From the NCBI GenBank assembly GCA_000987045.1, contig LAKY01000051.1:1-64000 (forward strand): DNA of 64,000 bases, written 5' to 3'. This document shows positions 34,256 through 46,727 of this stretch, in pieces (within the stretch, counting starts at the first letter, position 1; every line of letters starts with the position of its first letter). The position numbers and the translations under genes are program-made. The notes beneath the pieces were generated by a model. That model did not search any database, was not told the origin of the DNA, and saw only the letters and a list, made by a program, of their open reading frames with translations. This DNA is from Clostridiales bacterium PH28_bin88 (GTDB lineage Bacteria > Bacillota > PH28-bin88).

Positions 34256-34669
34256 CTATTCTCCCATTACCTTGACAACCACCCGTTTACGCCTACGGCC
34301 GTCGAATTCAGCGTAGTAGACCTGCTGCCAGGGGCCCAGATCGAGCTTGCCGGCACTAATGGGAAGGACAACCTGGTGGTGTACCAGGATACTTTTCAAG
34401 TGGGCATCACCGTTGTCTTCACCGGTCCGGTGGTGATGGTAGCGCTTGCCGGAAGGAGCTAACCGTTCCAGCATTTCGTCAATGTCCTGGATAATGCCAT
34501 CCTCAGCATCGTTCACGTACACCCCGGCGGTGATGTGCATGGCAGACACCAGAACCATACCTTCCCGGACACCGCTCTCCTGTACCGCATTTTCTATCTC
34601 CGGGGTAATGTTAACGTACTCGCGGCGCTTCTGGGTGTTAAACCAGAGGTACGTGGTATACGCGTTCAT
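34256..34669 (-). CDS. YjbQ/UPF0047 family protein
   Basis: A 137-residue protein of the YjbQ (UPF0047) family, sometimes annotated as secondary thiamine-phosphate synthase. Conserved parts are [44 protein letters not shown] and [18 protein letters not shown], with the histidines that form the active pocket. The ATG at 34669 fits the family length; the long frame adds 13 residues with no support. The cellular role is poorly known, since the thiamine activity was seen only on overexpression. Confidence 0.87.
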   Translation of the reverse strand: MNAYTTYLWFNTQKRREYVNITPEIENAVQESGVREGMVLVSAMHITAGVYVNDAEDGIIQDIDEMLERLAPSGKRYHHHRTGEDNGDAHLKSILVHHQVVLPISAGKLDLGPWQQVYYAEFDGRRRKRVVVKVMGE

Positions 34670-34852
34670 ACTAGGTTTTGCCTCCCTGCAAACTGCGATT
34701 TTATCCACCTTTCTATCCCTTGCGGCGTTCCATTATCATTCCCTGGTTACCTGTCCAGGAGAAGTACGCGCACAGCACACCTTCCTCATTGAGCACCATC
34801 ATTCCCCTATTGCACCTTCTTGTTCTGTTCACGTCTGCTGTTGGAGCAGTAG

Positions 34853-36388
34853 TTAATTCAGGCGGTAGTGAGCCCCAATGCTCTCCTTCCGCTCCAGGGC
34901 GGCCTTCGCAACAATCCCCGCGGTAGCCAGCATCAGCCGTAGTTGGTGATTGTCCCAGGGTTGTCCACGGTCTTCCATTGCAGAGTCCAGAAGGTGTTTT
35001 TTCATATCCTCTATTTCGTTCAAGGCTTCCTTTAGATGAGCTTCGGTCCGGACCAGAGCAACCTTTTTGCCCATGATCGCCCGTAAACCGCTCCTGATTT
35101 CTTTCAAGGCACCAGGACTGGCCAGGAGCCTCGATTCGGCGACCTCTTCGTCCGCTCCCCAGGAGGTTGGCGGTTGCTTGACCGCCTCCCTGGCCGCCTC
35201 TCGCCCTGCGATAGTCCCAAAAACCACCGCCTCTGTCAGGGCATTACCCGCCAGCCGGTTGGCGCCATGCACCCCTGTTGCCACCTCACCGGCAGCATAA
35301 AGTCCCGGAACGGTTGTTTGACTAAGCTGGTCGATAACCACCCCACCCATCATGAAATGAGCGGCAGGTGCAACCTCTAACATTTTCCGCCCCTTGAGAA
35401 GCGGGGTCAGGAAGCTATAGTTATTCTCCAGTTTTCCCGGATCCATACCGCTTAAATCCAGCCAGACCCCACCCCTCGGGGTATTCCTTCCCCCCGTGAC
35501 CTCGCTGAAAATGGCCCGCGCCATTACATCTCTAGTCGCCATATCGCCATGGGGAGAGTATCTGGTCATGAATGTCTCCCCCAGAGAATTTCTCAAAGTG
35601 GCGCCGTCTGCGAACAACGCCGTGGATACTACAAGTTTAGCTTCCAGTATCATCGCGGGATGAAACTGGATAAATTCCATTCCTTCAAGCCTGGCGCCAA
35701 TAGAATGAGCCAAGGCATAGCCATCACCGGTTACATCCCCTGCGTTGCTGGACACGGGGTAGAGCTTACCTATCCCTCCGGTTGCCAAGATTACCGTAGC
35801 GGCTCTAAAAACATAAGCCGCCGCCTCGTTTCTCCGAAAACCTTTGGCCCCCACCACTCGACCGGTCTTGTCAGTGAGCAGGTCTGTAATCATGACCTTA
35901 TCATCGACCTCCACTCCCCGGTCCTTGATCGCCCTTAAAAGCCTGCGGGAAATAGCCAACCCTTCAACTCGAGAAGACTGAACCCCTTTTCCATCCACCG
36001 TTAGAAACCTTTTCCGGGAATGCCCCGGTGAACCCTTTCTCAAGAGCTGATTGCCTTCCATGAGAAAGGGCACTCCCTGTTCAATGAGACGTTTAATTCC
36101 GTTCCGGGCTTCTGCGGCAAACAGTTTTACTAATTGGGGATCGTTTAAGTATGCCCCTCCCGCAAGGGTATCGTTGACATGTTGTTCCACGCTGTCCCCG
36201 TCGTAACCCTCTTCCATCACGGCAGCCATGCCGTTCCGGGTCATAATGGTGTTGCCGCTGCTGCCCACCTTGCCTTTCGCCACAATGGTAACCCTGGGAG
36301 TAACCTTACTGGCTTCAAGAGCAGCAGCAAGACCGGCCAGACCACCGCCGACAATTAAAACATCAATTTCTGGCTTAACCGCATCCAA
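34853..36388 (-). CDS. FAD-dependent oxidoreductase, fumarate reductase/L-aspartate oxidase-like
   Basis: About 511 residues from a TTG at 36388 behind a run of G; the longer frame upstream overlaps purD antisense-like and has no homology. It has the Rossmann GGGLAGLAAALEA, the substrate-domain stretch GSSGNTIMTRNGMAA, EFIQFHPAM with the active-site histidine, HFMMGGVVID and the C-terminal GEVATGVHGANRLAGNALTEAVVFG. These are shared by fumarate reductase flavoproteins and L-aspartate oxidase. No Fe-S or membrane subunit lies nearby, so it is probably a soluble oxidase or reductase. It follows purD by 16 bases and may be the last gene of the pur transcript. Confidence 0.82.
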   Translation of the reverse strand: MDAVKPEIDVLIVGGGLAGLAAALEASKVTPRVTIVAKGKVGSSGNTIMTRNGMAAVMEEGYDGDSVEQHVNDTLAGGAYLNDPQLVKLFAAEARNGIKRLIEQGVPFLMEGNQLLRKGSPGHSRKRFLTVDGKGVQSSRVEGLAISRRLLRAIKDRGVEVDDKVMITDLLTDKTGRVVGAKGFRRNEAAAYVFRAATVILATGGIGKLYPVSSNAGDVTGDGYALAHSIGARLEGMEFIQFHPAMILEAKLVVSTALFADGATLRNSLGETFMTRYSPHGDMATRDVMARAIFSEVTGGRNTPRGGVWLDLSGMDPGKLENNYSFLTPLLKGRKMLEVAPAAHFMMGGVVIDQLSQTTVPGLYAAGEVATGVHGANRLAGNALTEAVVFGTIAGREAAREAVKQPPTSWGADEEVAESRLLASPGALKEIRSGLRAIMGKKVALVRTEAHLKEALNEIEDMKKHLLDSAMEDRGQPWDNHQLRLMLATAGIVAKAALERKESIGAHYRLN

Positions 36389-36404
36389 ATCAAACGTCCC
36401 CCCC

Positions 36405-37670
36405 CTACCGCTCCAGGGCCTTGCCGCCGATGTCGGTGCGGTAGTGCATCCCTTCGAAATGGATGGGTTTGATGGCCTCGTAGGCGGTGTTGATGGCTTC
36501 CCGGATGGTGGCGCCCAGGGCGGTGACACCCAGGACCCGGCCACCGGCGGTGACCACCTGCCCATCCTTTAAGGCGGTGCCGGCATGGAATACTTCCACC
36601 CCGGCCGGCACCTGGTCCAGGCCGGTGATGACCTTGCCCTTCTGGTAGTCACCTGGGTAGCCGCCGGAAGCCAGCACCACGCAGACCGCCGCTTCATCCT
36701 TCCAGCGGACAGGTTGTCCCGCCAGGCGGCCGGCCAGGATAGACTCTATTATTTCCACCAGGTCGGTTTCCAGCCGCATCAGGATGGGTTGGGTTTCCGG
36801 GTCCCCGAACCGGGCGTTATATTCCAGCACCTTGGGGCCGTCCTTGGTGACCATCAGGCCGGCATAGAGCACTCCCCGGTAGGGACGACCCTCTGCCGCC
36901 ATTCCCCGGACGGTGGGCACAAGGATCTCCCGGATTACCTGCTCATGTAGCTGGTCGGTATAGACAGGAGCGGGAGAATAGGCGCCCATGCCGCCGGTGT
37001 TGGGGCCCTGATCGCCATCGAATACCCGCTTGTGGTCCTGGGCGGAGGCCATGGGGACTACAGTCTCGCCATCAGTGAAGGCCAGGACGCTGACCTCTTC
37101 TCCCTCCAGGTACTCCTCAATGACCACCCGTTCCCCGGCTGCCCCGAAGGCCAGGTCTTCCATGATGGTTTCCACCGCGGCCAGCGCTTCGTCTACCGTC
37201 ATAGCCACGGTGACTCCTTTCCCGGCGGCCAGCCCGTCGGCCTTGACCACACAGGGTGCGCCGTGCTGGCGTATGTAGTCCCGGGCGGCAGCCGGGCCGG
37301 TAAAGGTGGCGTAGCGGGCGGTGGGGATGCCGTACTTCTCCATGATCTCTTTGGCCAGGGCCTTGCTGCCCTCGATCTCCGCGGCATTTTCCCTTGGGCC
37401 AAAAACCTTTAGGCCTGCCTCCTCGAAGGTGTCCACCAGCCCGGCCACCAGGGGTGCTTCCGGCCCCACCACCGTCAGATCAATCCGCTCTCCCCAGGCA
37501 AAGTCAAGTAAACCCTGAATATCCTCGGCCGAAATGGGGATACACCGGGCATGCCGGGCGATGCCGGCGTTGCCCGGCGCGCAGTAGACCGCTTCCACCC
37601 TGGGGCTTTGAACGATCTTCCACACCAGGGCATGCTCCCGCCCCCCACCACCGACAACTAGCACTTTCAT
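36405..37670 (-). CDS. purD: Phosphoribosylamine-glycine ligase
   Basis: A 421-residue ATP-grasp enzyme that makes GAR. Family marks: MKVLVVGGGGREHAL at the start, the ATP-grasp segment VKADGLAAGKGV near 145, QDHKRVFDGDQGPNTGGMGAYSP near 215 and EYNARFGDPETQ near 290. ATG 37670 is preferred to an upstream codon because GAGGTGG lies at the right distance. It is the last of the pur biosynthetic genes. Confidence 0.97.
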   Translation of the reverse strand: MKVLVVGGGGREHALVWKIVQSPRVEAVYCAPGNAGIARHARCIPISAEDIQGLLDFAWGERIDLTVVGPEAPLVAGLVDTFEEAGLKVFGPRENAAEIEGSKALAKEIMEKYGIPTARYATFTGPAAARDYIRQHGAPCVVKADGLAAGKGVTVAMTVDEALAAVETIMEDLAFGAAGERVVIEEYLEGEEVSVLAFTDGETVVPMASAQDHKRVFDGDQGPNTGGMGAYSPAPVYTDQLHEQVIREILVPTVRGMAAEGRPYRGVLYAGLMVTKDGPKVLEYNARFGDPETQPILMRLETDLVEIIESILAGRLAGQPVRWKDEAAVCVVLASGGYPGDYQKGKVITGLDQVPAGVEVFHAGTALKDGQVVTAGGRVLGVTALGATIREAINTAYEAIKPIHFEGMHYRTDIGGKALER

Positions 37671-37688
37671 GCCAACCACCTCGCTTGT

Positions 37689-39311
<1,623 letters not shown>

Positions 39312-39327
39312 TCCACACACCTCCTGA

Positions 39328-39359
39328 TTAGTGACTAGTTATTAGTGACTGGTGACTAG
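39328..39359. repeat. Degenerate tandem GTGACTAG repeat
   Basis: TTAGTGACTAG (39328-39338), TTAGTGACTGG (39342-39352) and GTGACTAG (39352-39359) form a short tandem array in the purH-orf62 gap. A seven-base hairpin (39365-39371 with 39377-39383, TCGCCGC/GCGGCGA) follows. The other non-coding bases up to 39493 show no gene. Confidence 0.6.
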
Positions 39360-39493
39360 ACCTGTCGCCGCTGAAGGCGGCGATGAGAAAGAAATGAAAA
39401 CTGTACGGGATGCTTGACCGGATTCTGTCGAGCGAGACGAATTCCTTGTGATTGCCAGTGTTAGGGCAACCGAGGGGGACCAAAAAGCCCCAC

Positions 39494-39682
39494 TCACTTA
39501 TACCGGTCGAAAAGGCGGTCAAAACCAAAGAACAACCCGATGAGAGAGCCGCCGGTCCAACCGGCCAGGAAAATCCAATTCCACTGCCCTGTCAATAACC
39601 CCATGATCACAGTGGCGGCTGCCCCCGCCAATGACCAACGGAGAGCCCCGTAGATCCTGCGCAACACTCTCGCCTCCCGCAT
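39494..39682 (-). CDS. Small two-helix membrane protein between purN and purH
   Basis: A 62-residue protein starting MREARVLRRIYGALRW with two hydrophobic helices (SLAGAAATVIMGLLTG and WIFLAGWTGGSLIGLFFGF) and a charged tail. The ATG overlaps the purN stop (TAATG); a GTG five codons in has a better GGGAGG site and may be the real start. I do not recognise a family. Its coupling to purN in the middle of a biosynthetic operon supports it as a real gene, but no role in purine synthesis is known. Confidence 0.55.
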   Translation of the reverse strand: MREARVLRRIYGALRWSLAGAAATVIMGLLTGQWNWIFLAGWTGGSLIGLFFGFDRLFDRYK

Positions 39683-40290
39683 TACCTTACCATCACCCGT
39701 CGCCCCACCACTTCTACCCGTCCTTCTGCGATTAACTGCAGGGTCGCCGGGTACAGGCGGTGCTCCTGTTCCAGGATGCGCTCCGCCAGGGTTTCCGCGG
39801 TGTCCGTGTCGTAAACCGGTACCACCGCCTGGGCGATGACGGGTCCCGTGTCCATCCCCTCGTCCACGAAGTGCACGGTGCAACCGGAGAACTTCACCCC
39901 GTACTCCCAGGCCTGCCGCTGGGCCTCCAGGCCGGGGAAGGCGGGCAGCAGGGCCGGGTGAATGTTCACCATCTTCAGATGGAAGCGGGCTAAAAATTCG
40001 GAAGAGACTAAACGCATGTACCCGGCCAGCACCACCAGCTCCACATCCCGCTCCTCCAGGGCGGCAGCCACGGCCAGGTCGTAGTCTATTTTGGTGGGAA
40101 AGGATTTAGGGTCTATGTAAAAGGCAGGAATGCCCTGTTGCCGTGCCCTTTCCAGAGCAAAGGCATCCGCCCGGTCGCTCACCACCACCTGGATGCTTGC
40201 GTCCAGTTCTCCGTTTTGGATCGCGTCCATGATGGCCTGCAGGTTGGAACCCCGCCCGGAAGCCAGCACACCCAATCGCAAAGGATTCAC
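39682..40290 (-). CDS. purN: Phosphoribosylglycinamide formyltransferase
   Basis: A 202-residue 10-formyltetrahydrofolate-dependent GAR transformylase. It begins LGVLASGRGSNLQAI (phosphate loop), has LAGYMRLVSSEFL near 90, NIHPALLPAFPGLEAQRQA with the catalytic Asn-His pair near 108 and FVDEGMDTGPVIAQA near 135 with the catalytic Asp. GTG start behind GGGGGAG. Confidence 0.96.
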   Translation of the reverse strand: MNPLRLGVLASGRGSNLQAIMDAIQNGELDASIQVVVSDRADAFALERARQQGIPAFYIDPKSFPTKIDYDLAVAAALEERDVELVVLAGYMRLVSSEFLARFHLKMVNIHPALLPAFPGLEAQRQAWEYGVKFSGCTVHFVDEGMDTGPVIAQAVVPVYDTDTAETLAERILEQEHRLYPATLQLIAEGRVEVVGRRVMVR

Positions 40291-40335
40291 CGGTCACTCC
40301 CCCTCTATTCACAAACGATTCTCGGTACCGCTTTG

Positions 40336-41385
40336 TTATTCTAGGATTACCTCACGGTCTCCGGAAACGATCTCCCCGATGTGGTAAGCCCGCTCGCCGG
40401 ATGAGACCAGTTCACGGTGCACGGATTCCGCCTCACCGGCAGGAACCACCAGCACGAACCCGATCCCCATGTTGAAGGTGCGGTACATTTCCCCATCCCC
40501 TACCGCCCCGTGCTGCTGGATCAGGTTAAATACGGCGGGTACCGGCCAACTGCCCCGCCTGATGCGGGCGGCGGTACCCTGGGGGAAGACCCGGGGCAGG
40601 TTTTCTAAGAGCCCCCCGCCGGTAATATGGGCCATGCCCCTGATATCGAATCTTTCCAGTAGAGGCAGCACTGTCTTGACGTAGATCCGGGTAGGCGCCA
40701 GCATCTCCTCGCCCAGGGTGCGGCCCAACCCGGGCACTTCCTCTGCCAGGCGAAAGCCCGCCGCTTCCAGCAGCACTTTACGGGCTAAAGAGTAGCCGTT
40801 GGAATGCAGCCCGCTGGAGGCCAACCCGATCAGCCGGTCCCCCGGCTGGATGCGGGAGCCGTTAACGATCTTTTCCCTGTCGACCACCCCGACGGCGAAC
40901 CCGGCGATGTCATACTCATCCTCCCCGTAGAACCCCGGCATTTCCGCCGTTTCCCCACCGATGAGGGCACAGCCGGCCTGCCGGCAGCCCTCCGCCACAC
41001 CCCGGACGATATCCGCTACCTTTTCCGGCACCAGGCGGCCCACCGCCAGGTAGTCCAGGAAAAAGAGGGGCTCGGCGCCCTGTACCAGGATGTCGTTGAC
41101 GCACATGGCCACAGCGTCAATGCCGATGGTATCGTGCCGGTCCAGCATCATGGCCACCCGCAGCTTGGTGCCTACCCCGTCGGTGCCGGAAACCAGCACC
41201 GGCTCCTTGTACTTGCGGGTATCCAGGGCGAACAGGCCGCCAAAACCGCCCAGTTCTCCCAGGACGCCCGGCCGCCAGGTCCCCTTGACGGATTCTTTCA
41301 TCAACTCCACCGCCCGGTTGCCGGCGGTGATGTCCACCCCGGCCCGGGCATAGGTCCATCCACTTTCATTACTCAGCGATACCAC
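40336..41385 (-). CDS. purM: Phosphoribosylaminoimidazole synthetase (AIR synthetase)
   Basis: A 350-residue ATP-dependent cyclase converting FGAM to AIR. Family stretches: [19 protein letters not shown] at the start, [12 protein letters not shown] near 65, [19 protein letters not shown] near 95 and [15 protein letters not shown] near 250. The true start is taken as GTG 41385, which overlaps the end of purF by 17 bases; the longer frame reads antisense-like residues from purF. Confidence 0.95.
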   Translation of the reverse strand: MVSLSNESGWTYARAGVDITAGNRAVELMKESVKGTWRPGVLGELGGFGGLFALDTRKYKEPVLVSGTDGVGTKLRVAMMLDRHDTIGIDAVAMCVNDILVQGAEPLFFLDYLAVGRLVPEKVADIVRGVAEGCRQAGCALIGGETAEMPGFYGEDEYDIAGFAVGVVDREKIVNGSRIQPGDRLIGLASSGLHSNGYSLARKVLLEAAGFRLAEEVPGLGRTLGEEMLAPTRIYVKTVLPLLERFDIRGMAHITGGGLLENLPRVFPQGTAARIRRGSWPVPAVFNLIQQHGAVGDGEMYRTFNMGIGFVLVVPAGEAESVHRELVSSGERAYHIGEIVSGDREVILE

Positions 41386-42811
41386 CCGCTTCCAGGGCAA
41401 ATTTGTTCCTTTTATGGGACCGTGGTACCTCAATTGGGTAATGGCCGCTGAAGCAAGCCACGCAGAAGTTGGCTGGGTCACTCCTGGAACTCTTCAGCAT
41501 CCCTTCCAGGCTGAGGTAGTAGAGGCTGTCCGCCCCGATATACTCCCGGATCTCCTCCAGGTCGTGCTCCGCCGCGATGAGTTCCGCCCGGGCACTGGTG
41601 TCGATGCCGTAATAGCATGGGTGCAGGATCGGGGGAGAACTTACCAGCAGGTGGACCTCCTTCACCCCGGCCTCCCGCAGCAACTGGACGATCTTCTTGC
41701 TGGTGGTGCCCCGTACGATGGAATCGTCCACCATGATGACCCGCTGGCCCCGCAGCACCTCGCGGATGGGGTTCAGTTTCAGGCGCACCCCCAGGTCCCG
41801 CATCTTTTGGGAAGGCTGGATAAAGGTCCGGCCGATGTAGCGGTTTTTCATCAAGCCTTCCTTGAAGGGAATACCCGACTCCTCGGCGTATCCCACCGCG
41901 GCGGTGGTGCCGGAGTCGGGGACGGAAATGACCATGTCCGCCTCCACCTTGTATTCCCGGGCCAACTGGCGTCCCATCTCCCACCGCACCACGTTCACCG
42001 TTTCGCCGTCGATGGTACTGTCCGGCCTGGCCAGGTAGACGAACTCGAACATGCACATCGCCCGGTGGGGCGCCGCCATGGTCTGGACGGAACACAGGCC
42101 CTGGGCATCAATGACCACTATTTCCCCGGGATTGAGGTCCCGCAGGAATTCCGCGCCAATGGTGTCCAGGGCACAGGTCTCCGACGCGACCACGTAGGCA
42201 TCCCCCAGTTTGCCCACGCACAACGGGCGGTTGCCCCATGGGTCTCGCACGGCCACCAGCCGGTCCTCGGACATCACCAGCATGGAATAGGTTCCTTTGA
42301 CGTCAATCATGCACTTCATCAAGGCCTCTTCCAGGGTGTTGCGACCGTAACGGGCAATGAGGTTCACCATCACCTCGCTGTCGGAGGTGGACTGGAACAC
42401 CGACCCGGTCATGGCCAGGTTCAAGCGGATTTCCCCCGCGTTGGTCAGGTTGCCGTTGTGGGCCAGGGCGACCATGCCCTTCAGGTAGCGGAAACAAAGG
42501 GGCTGGGCGTTGGCCAGGGAACTTGACCCGGTGGTGGAATAACGGACATGGCCGATAGCCAGGTTGCCCTGCAGTTTGGCCAGGTTCTCCTCGTTGAACA
42601 CCTCCGACACCAGCCCCATGTTTTTATGCACGTGGATTTCCCGCCCGTCGGAAACCGCGATGCCAGCGCTCTCCTGCCCCCGGTGCTGCAGGGCATAAAG
42701 GCCGAAGTACGTCAGGCGGGCTACATCCATCCCGGGGCCGTAGATGCCGAACACGCCGCACTCGTCCAGCGGCTTGTCCAGCCAATCGCTTTCCATCAAG
42801 CCATCAGCCAT
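41369..42811 (-). CDS. purF: Amidophosphoribosyltransferase, Fe-S type
   Basis: The first committed step of purine synthesis, about 480 residues. It is the Bacillus-type enzyme: a short propeptide ends before the nucleophile in [10 protein letters not shown], which becomes the N-terminal cysteine after autocleavage, and cysteines in PCYYGID and NFCVACFSG are ligands for the [4Fe-4S] cluster. The PRPP loop is [19 protein letters not shown] 42811 with GGGGGG seven bases upstream is preferred to the ATG at 42829; it overlaps the purL end. Confidence 0.96.
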   Translation of the reverse strand: MADGLMESDWLDKPLDECGVFGIYGPGMDVARLTYFGLYALQHRGQESAGIAVSDGREIHVHKNMGLVSEVFNEENLAKLQGNLAIGHVRYSTTGSSSLANAQPLCFRYLKGMVALAHNGNLTNAGEIRLNLAMTGSVFQSTSDSEVMVNLIARYGRNTLEEALMKCMIDVKGTYSMLVMSEDRLVAVRDPWGNRPLCVGKLGDAYVVASETCALDTIGAEFLRDLNPGEIVVIDAQGLCSVQTMAAPHRAMCMFEFVYLARPDSTIDGETVNVVRWEMGRQLAREYKVEADMVISVPDSGTTAAVGYAEESGIPFKEGLMKNRYIGRTFIQPSQKMRDLGVRLKLNPIREVLRGQRVIMVDDSIVRGTTSKKIVQLLREAGVKEVHLLVSSPPILHPCYYGIDTSARAELIAAEHDLEEIREYIGADSLYYLSLEGMLKSSRSDPANFCVACFSGHYPIEVPRSHKRNKFALEAGGIAE

Positions 42812-45003
42812 GGTATCGCCCCCCGCCATTTCTCCTCCATCTCTTTAAGGGTAAGATCAGTGAGCGTTGCATCCCCGTTCTTGATCAGCAGCCGGTCTCC
42901 CCCCACCCGGCCTGCCACGGCAAAAGGTACGGAATGTCTCTCCGCAAGCCGCCGCACTTGTTCCACGTGCTCCGGCGCTACCGAGAGGATGATGCGCGAC
43001 TGGGATTCACTGAACAGGATTTCGTGAGGCGCCAGGTCCTGTTCCAGGCGGATCTCCGCCCCAACCCCTCCTGCCAGGGCGCTTTCCGCCAGGGCAACCG
43101 CCAGCCCACCCTCGCTGCAGTCGTGGGCGGACTTGACCAGGCCCTGCTGGATGGCTGTAAGGCAGCATGATTGTACCGCCCATTCCCTGGCCGGGTCGAG
43201 CTGGGGCGGGCGGCCGGCGGTTACCCCGTGCAGGGTGTAGAGGTACTCACTACCTCCCAGTTCGGGCAGGGTCTCACCCAGCAGCACCACCACATCGCCC
43301 GGGTGCTTAAAGGACATGGTACAGCGCTTTTCCACGTCCGGCAAAAGCCCCACCATACCCACCACCGGCGTGGGGAACACCGCCACCCCGTTGGTCTCGT
43401 TATATAAGCTGACGTTCCCGCTGACCACCGGCGTCCTGAGGACGCGGCAGGCATCACTCATCCCCTCCACCGCCCGCCGGAACTGCCAGAAGACCTCGGG
43501 TTTTTCGGGATTGCCGAAATTGAGGCAGTCGGTGACCGCCAGGGGCTGGGCGCCGGTGCAGACAAGGTTCCGTGCCGCTTCCGCCACCGCGATGGCCCCG
43601 CCGGTGTAGGGATCCAGGTAGCAGTAACGCCCGTTACAGTCGGTAGTAACCGCCAGTCCCTTGGGAGTGCCCTTGATGCGGAGCACCGCCGCATCCGAAC
43701 CCGGCGGCACCACGGTGTTCACCTGCACCATGTAGTCGTACTGGCGGTATACCCACTCCTTGTTGGCGATGGTGGGCGAGGCCAAAAGGTTCAACAGCGC
43801 CTCGTCAAGATCCTCAGGGACCGGCAGGGAACTTATATCGTAACCGTGAAGTTCAGCCAGGTAGTCCGGTTCCCGGTATTCGGGGTTATATACGGGGCAC
43901 TGTTCGGTGAGGGCCGTGGCCGGCACCTCGGCCACCACCACACCGTTTTCCAGGATGCGGAGCATGCCGTCACCGGTCACCCGGCCTACCACCACCGCTT
44001 CCAGGCCCCATTTTTTCAAGATAGCCCGTACTTCCTCTTCGTGCCCGGGCTTGGGTACCAACAGCATCCGTTCCTGGGACTCGGAAAGCATCACCTCGTA
44101 GGGAGTCATGCCCTCCTCCCGCCGCGGGACCCGGGCCACGTCGATCTCCATGCCGGTGCCGGCCCGGGTGGCCATCTCGCAGGAGGAACTGGTGAGGCCC
44201 GCCGCCCCCATGTCCTGCATCCCTACCACCAGGCCACCCCTGATCAGTTCCAGGCAGGCCTCCAAGAGCAGCTTCTCCATGAAGGGGTCCCCCACCTGGA
44301 CCGCGGGCCGCCGGGCTTCCGATGCTTCGCTGAGTTCCTCGGAGGCAAAGGTGGCCCCGTGGATGCCGTCCCGGCCGGTACGGGCCCCCACCACCATCAC
44401 GGCATTGCCCACCCCGGCGGCCACGCCCTTGGCGATCTCATCGTGGTTGATGACCCCTACGCACATGGCGTTGACCAGGGGGTTGCCCGCGTAGCTGTCG
44501 TCAAAGTACACCTCGCCGGCCACGGTGGGGATCCCCAGGCAGTTGCCGTAGAAGGAGATGCCGCCCACCACGCCGCCCATCAGGTACTTGACCCGCCGGT
44601 CGTTAAGGCTTCCAAAGCGCAGGGAATTCAATAAGGCAATAGGGCGGGCGCCCATGGCGAACACGTCCCGCACGATGCCTCCCACCCCGGTGGCCGCGCC
44701 CTGGAAAGGCTCGATGGCCGAAGGGTGGTTATGGGACTCGATCTTGAAAACCACCGCCTGCCCGTCCCCGATATCCACCACGCCGGCGTTTTCCCCCGGT
44801 CCCTGGAGCACCCGCGGCCCGCTGGTGGGAAAGAGTTTCAGGGTTGATTTGGAGTGCTTGTAGCTGCAGTGCTCGGACCACATCACCGCGAAGAGGCCGG
44901 TCTCCACATAGTTGGGCTCCCGGCCCAGCAGTTCCACCACCCGCCGGTACTCGCTCATCGAGAGGCCCATCTCCCGCCAGGCCTCTTTGGTTTCCTTACT
45001 CAT
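42796..45003 (-). CDS. purL: FGAM synthase, large synthetase subunit
   Basis: The small-type PurL (735 residues from ATG 45003) that works with separate PurS and PurQ. Family stretches: [16 protein letters not shown] near 40, [29 protein letters not shown] near 85, and [13 protein letters not shown] near 495. It binds ATP and FGAR and receives ammonia from PurQ. The start overlaps purQ by eight bases; the longer frame into purQ has no homology. Confidence 0.97.
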   Translation of the reverse strand: MSKETKEAWREMGLSMSEYRRVVELLGREPNYVETGLFAVMWSEHCSYKHSKSTLKLFPTSGPRVLQGPGENAGVVDIGDGQAVVFKIESHNHPSAIEPFQGAATGVGGIVRDVFAMGARPIALLNSLRFGSLNDRRVKYLMGGVVGGISFYGNCLGIPTVAGEVYFDDSYAGNPLVNAMCVGVINHDEIAKGVAAGVGNAVMVVGARTGRDGIHGATFASEELSEASEARRPAVQVGDPFMEKLLLEACLELIRGGLVVGMQDMGAAGLTSSSCEMATRAGTGMEIDVARVPRREEGMTPYEVMLSESQERMLLVPKPGHEEEVRAILKKWGLEAVVVGRVTGDGMLRILENGVVVAEVPATALTEQCPVYNPEYREPDYLAELHGYDISSLPVPEDLDEALLNLLASPTIANKEWVYRQYDYMVQVNTVVPPGSDAAVLRIKGTPKGLAVTTDCNGRYCYLDPYTGGAIAVAEAARNLVCTGAQPLAVTDCLNFGNPEKPEVFWQFRRAVEGMSDACRVLRTPVVSGNVSLYNETNGVAVFPTPVVGMVGLLPDVEKRCTMSFKHPGDVVVLLGETLPELGGSEYLYTLHGVTAGRPPQLDPAREWAVQSCCLTAIQQGLVKSAHDCSEGGLAVALAESALAGGVGAEIRLEQDLAPHEILFSESQSRIILSVAPEHVEQVRRLAERHSVPFAVAGRVGGDRLLIKNGDATLTDLTLKEMEEKWRGAIPWLMA

Positions 45004-45718
45004 CCTCTCCACCCCCCTGACCTTTCGTGTTGGCCCACCAGGCCAGGATAGAATTGAAAATCGCCCGCCCGTCCACACCACCCAGGATCTCTTCGGAGCA
45101 CCGCTCCGGGTGAGGCATCATGCCCAGCACATTCCCCTCACGATTGATAATGCCGGCGATGTTGCCCACTGAGCCGTTAGGGTTGGCCTCTTTAGTGACT
45201 TCTCCGTATGCGTCGCAATAGCGGAATACCACCTGGCCGTTATCCTCCAGCCGGCGGAGGGTTTCCGGATCGGCGTAGTAGTTGCCCCCACCGTGGGCGA
45301 TGGGTACCTTCAACACCTGGCCTTTTTGGCATGAGGTGGTAAAAGGGGTTCGTTCATTCTCCACTCGCAGGAAGGTATCCCCGCAGCGGAACTGGAGGAC
45401 GTCGTTGGGCTGCATCGCCCCGGGCAGCAGCCCGGCTTCCAGGAGGATCTGGAACCCGTTGCAGATACCGAGGACCAGCCCGCCTTTTTTGGCAAAGTCC
45501 TCTACCTCCCGCATCACCGGGGAAAAACGGGCGATAGCGCCGGTGCGCAGGTAGTCACCGTAGGAGAAGCCGCCGGGCAGGACAATGCAGTCGTACCCCC
45601 GCACGGAGGTGTCCTGGTGCCAGATAAAGTCCACCGGCTGGCCCATCACCTCCTTGAGCACATGAAGCACATCACGGTCGCAATTGGAACCGGGGAAGAC
45701 CACCACGCCAAACCTCAT
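44996..45718 (-). CDS. purQ: FGAM synthase, glutaminase subunit
   Basis: A 240-residue class I glutamine amidotransferase. Marks: [13 protein letters not shown] at the start, [17 protein letters not shown] near 45, nucleophile in [18 protein letters not shown] near 85 and [15 protein letters not shown] near 210 with the His-Glu pair. It overlaps purS by four bases (ATGA). It forms a complex with PurS and PurL. Confidence 0.97.
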   Translation of the reverse strand: MRFGVVVFPGSNCDRDVLHVLKEVMGQPVDFIWHQDTSVRGYDCIVLPGGFSYGDYLRTGAIARFSPVMREVEDFAKKGGLVLGICNGFQILLEAGLLPGAMQPNDVLQFRCGDTFLRVENERTPFTTSCQKGQVLKVPIAHGGGNYYADPETLRRLEDNGQVVFRYCDAYGEVTKEANPNGSVGNIAGIINREGNVLGMMPHPERCSEEILGGVDGRAIFNSILAWWANTKGQGGGEDE

Positions 45719-45969
45719 GACGCTACCTCCACCAGTTGAAACTCATAATTTTCAATCACCGGATTGGACAGGAGCCGCCGGCACATCTCGTGAACCTCTT
45801 CCTCTACCCGCACCCGGTCGGCCCCCTCCAGCCGTACCTCCATGTACTTACCGATGCGGACGTCACGCACGTTGTTGTACTCCAGGGCATGGAGGGCTTT
45901 CTCTACCGCGCTGCCCTGGGGGTCCAGCACACCGGGTTTCAAGGTGACGTGGATCTTGGCAAGAAACAC
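45715..45969 (-). CDS. purS: FGAM synthase, PurS subunit
   Basis: An 84-residue protein that holds the PurL-PurQ complex together. It begins [19 protein letters not shown] and continues with the family helix and strand [24 protein letters not shown] 45969 with GGGGAG six bases upstream is preferred to the much longer frame, whose extra part is antisense-like to purC. Confidence 0.95.
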   Translation of the reverse strand: MFLAKIHVTLKPGVLDPQGSAVEKALHALEYNNVRDVRIGKYMEVRLEGADRVRVEEEVHEMCRRLLSNPVIENYEFQLVEVAS

Positions 45970-45986
45970 TTTGTTCTCCCCTTTCT

Positions 45987-46706
<720 letters not shown>

Positions 46707-46727
46707 TTTCCGTTCCTCCTTATGTTT

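Noticed and set aside
36389..36565. N-terminal extension of the flavoprotein gene into purD
   Set aside because: It is low-complexity Pro/Ser/Gly sequence, a shadow of purD. The Rossmann motif begins just after the TTG at 36388.
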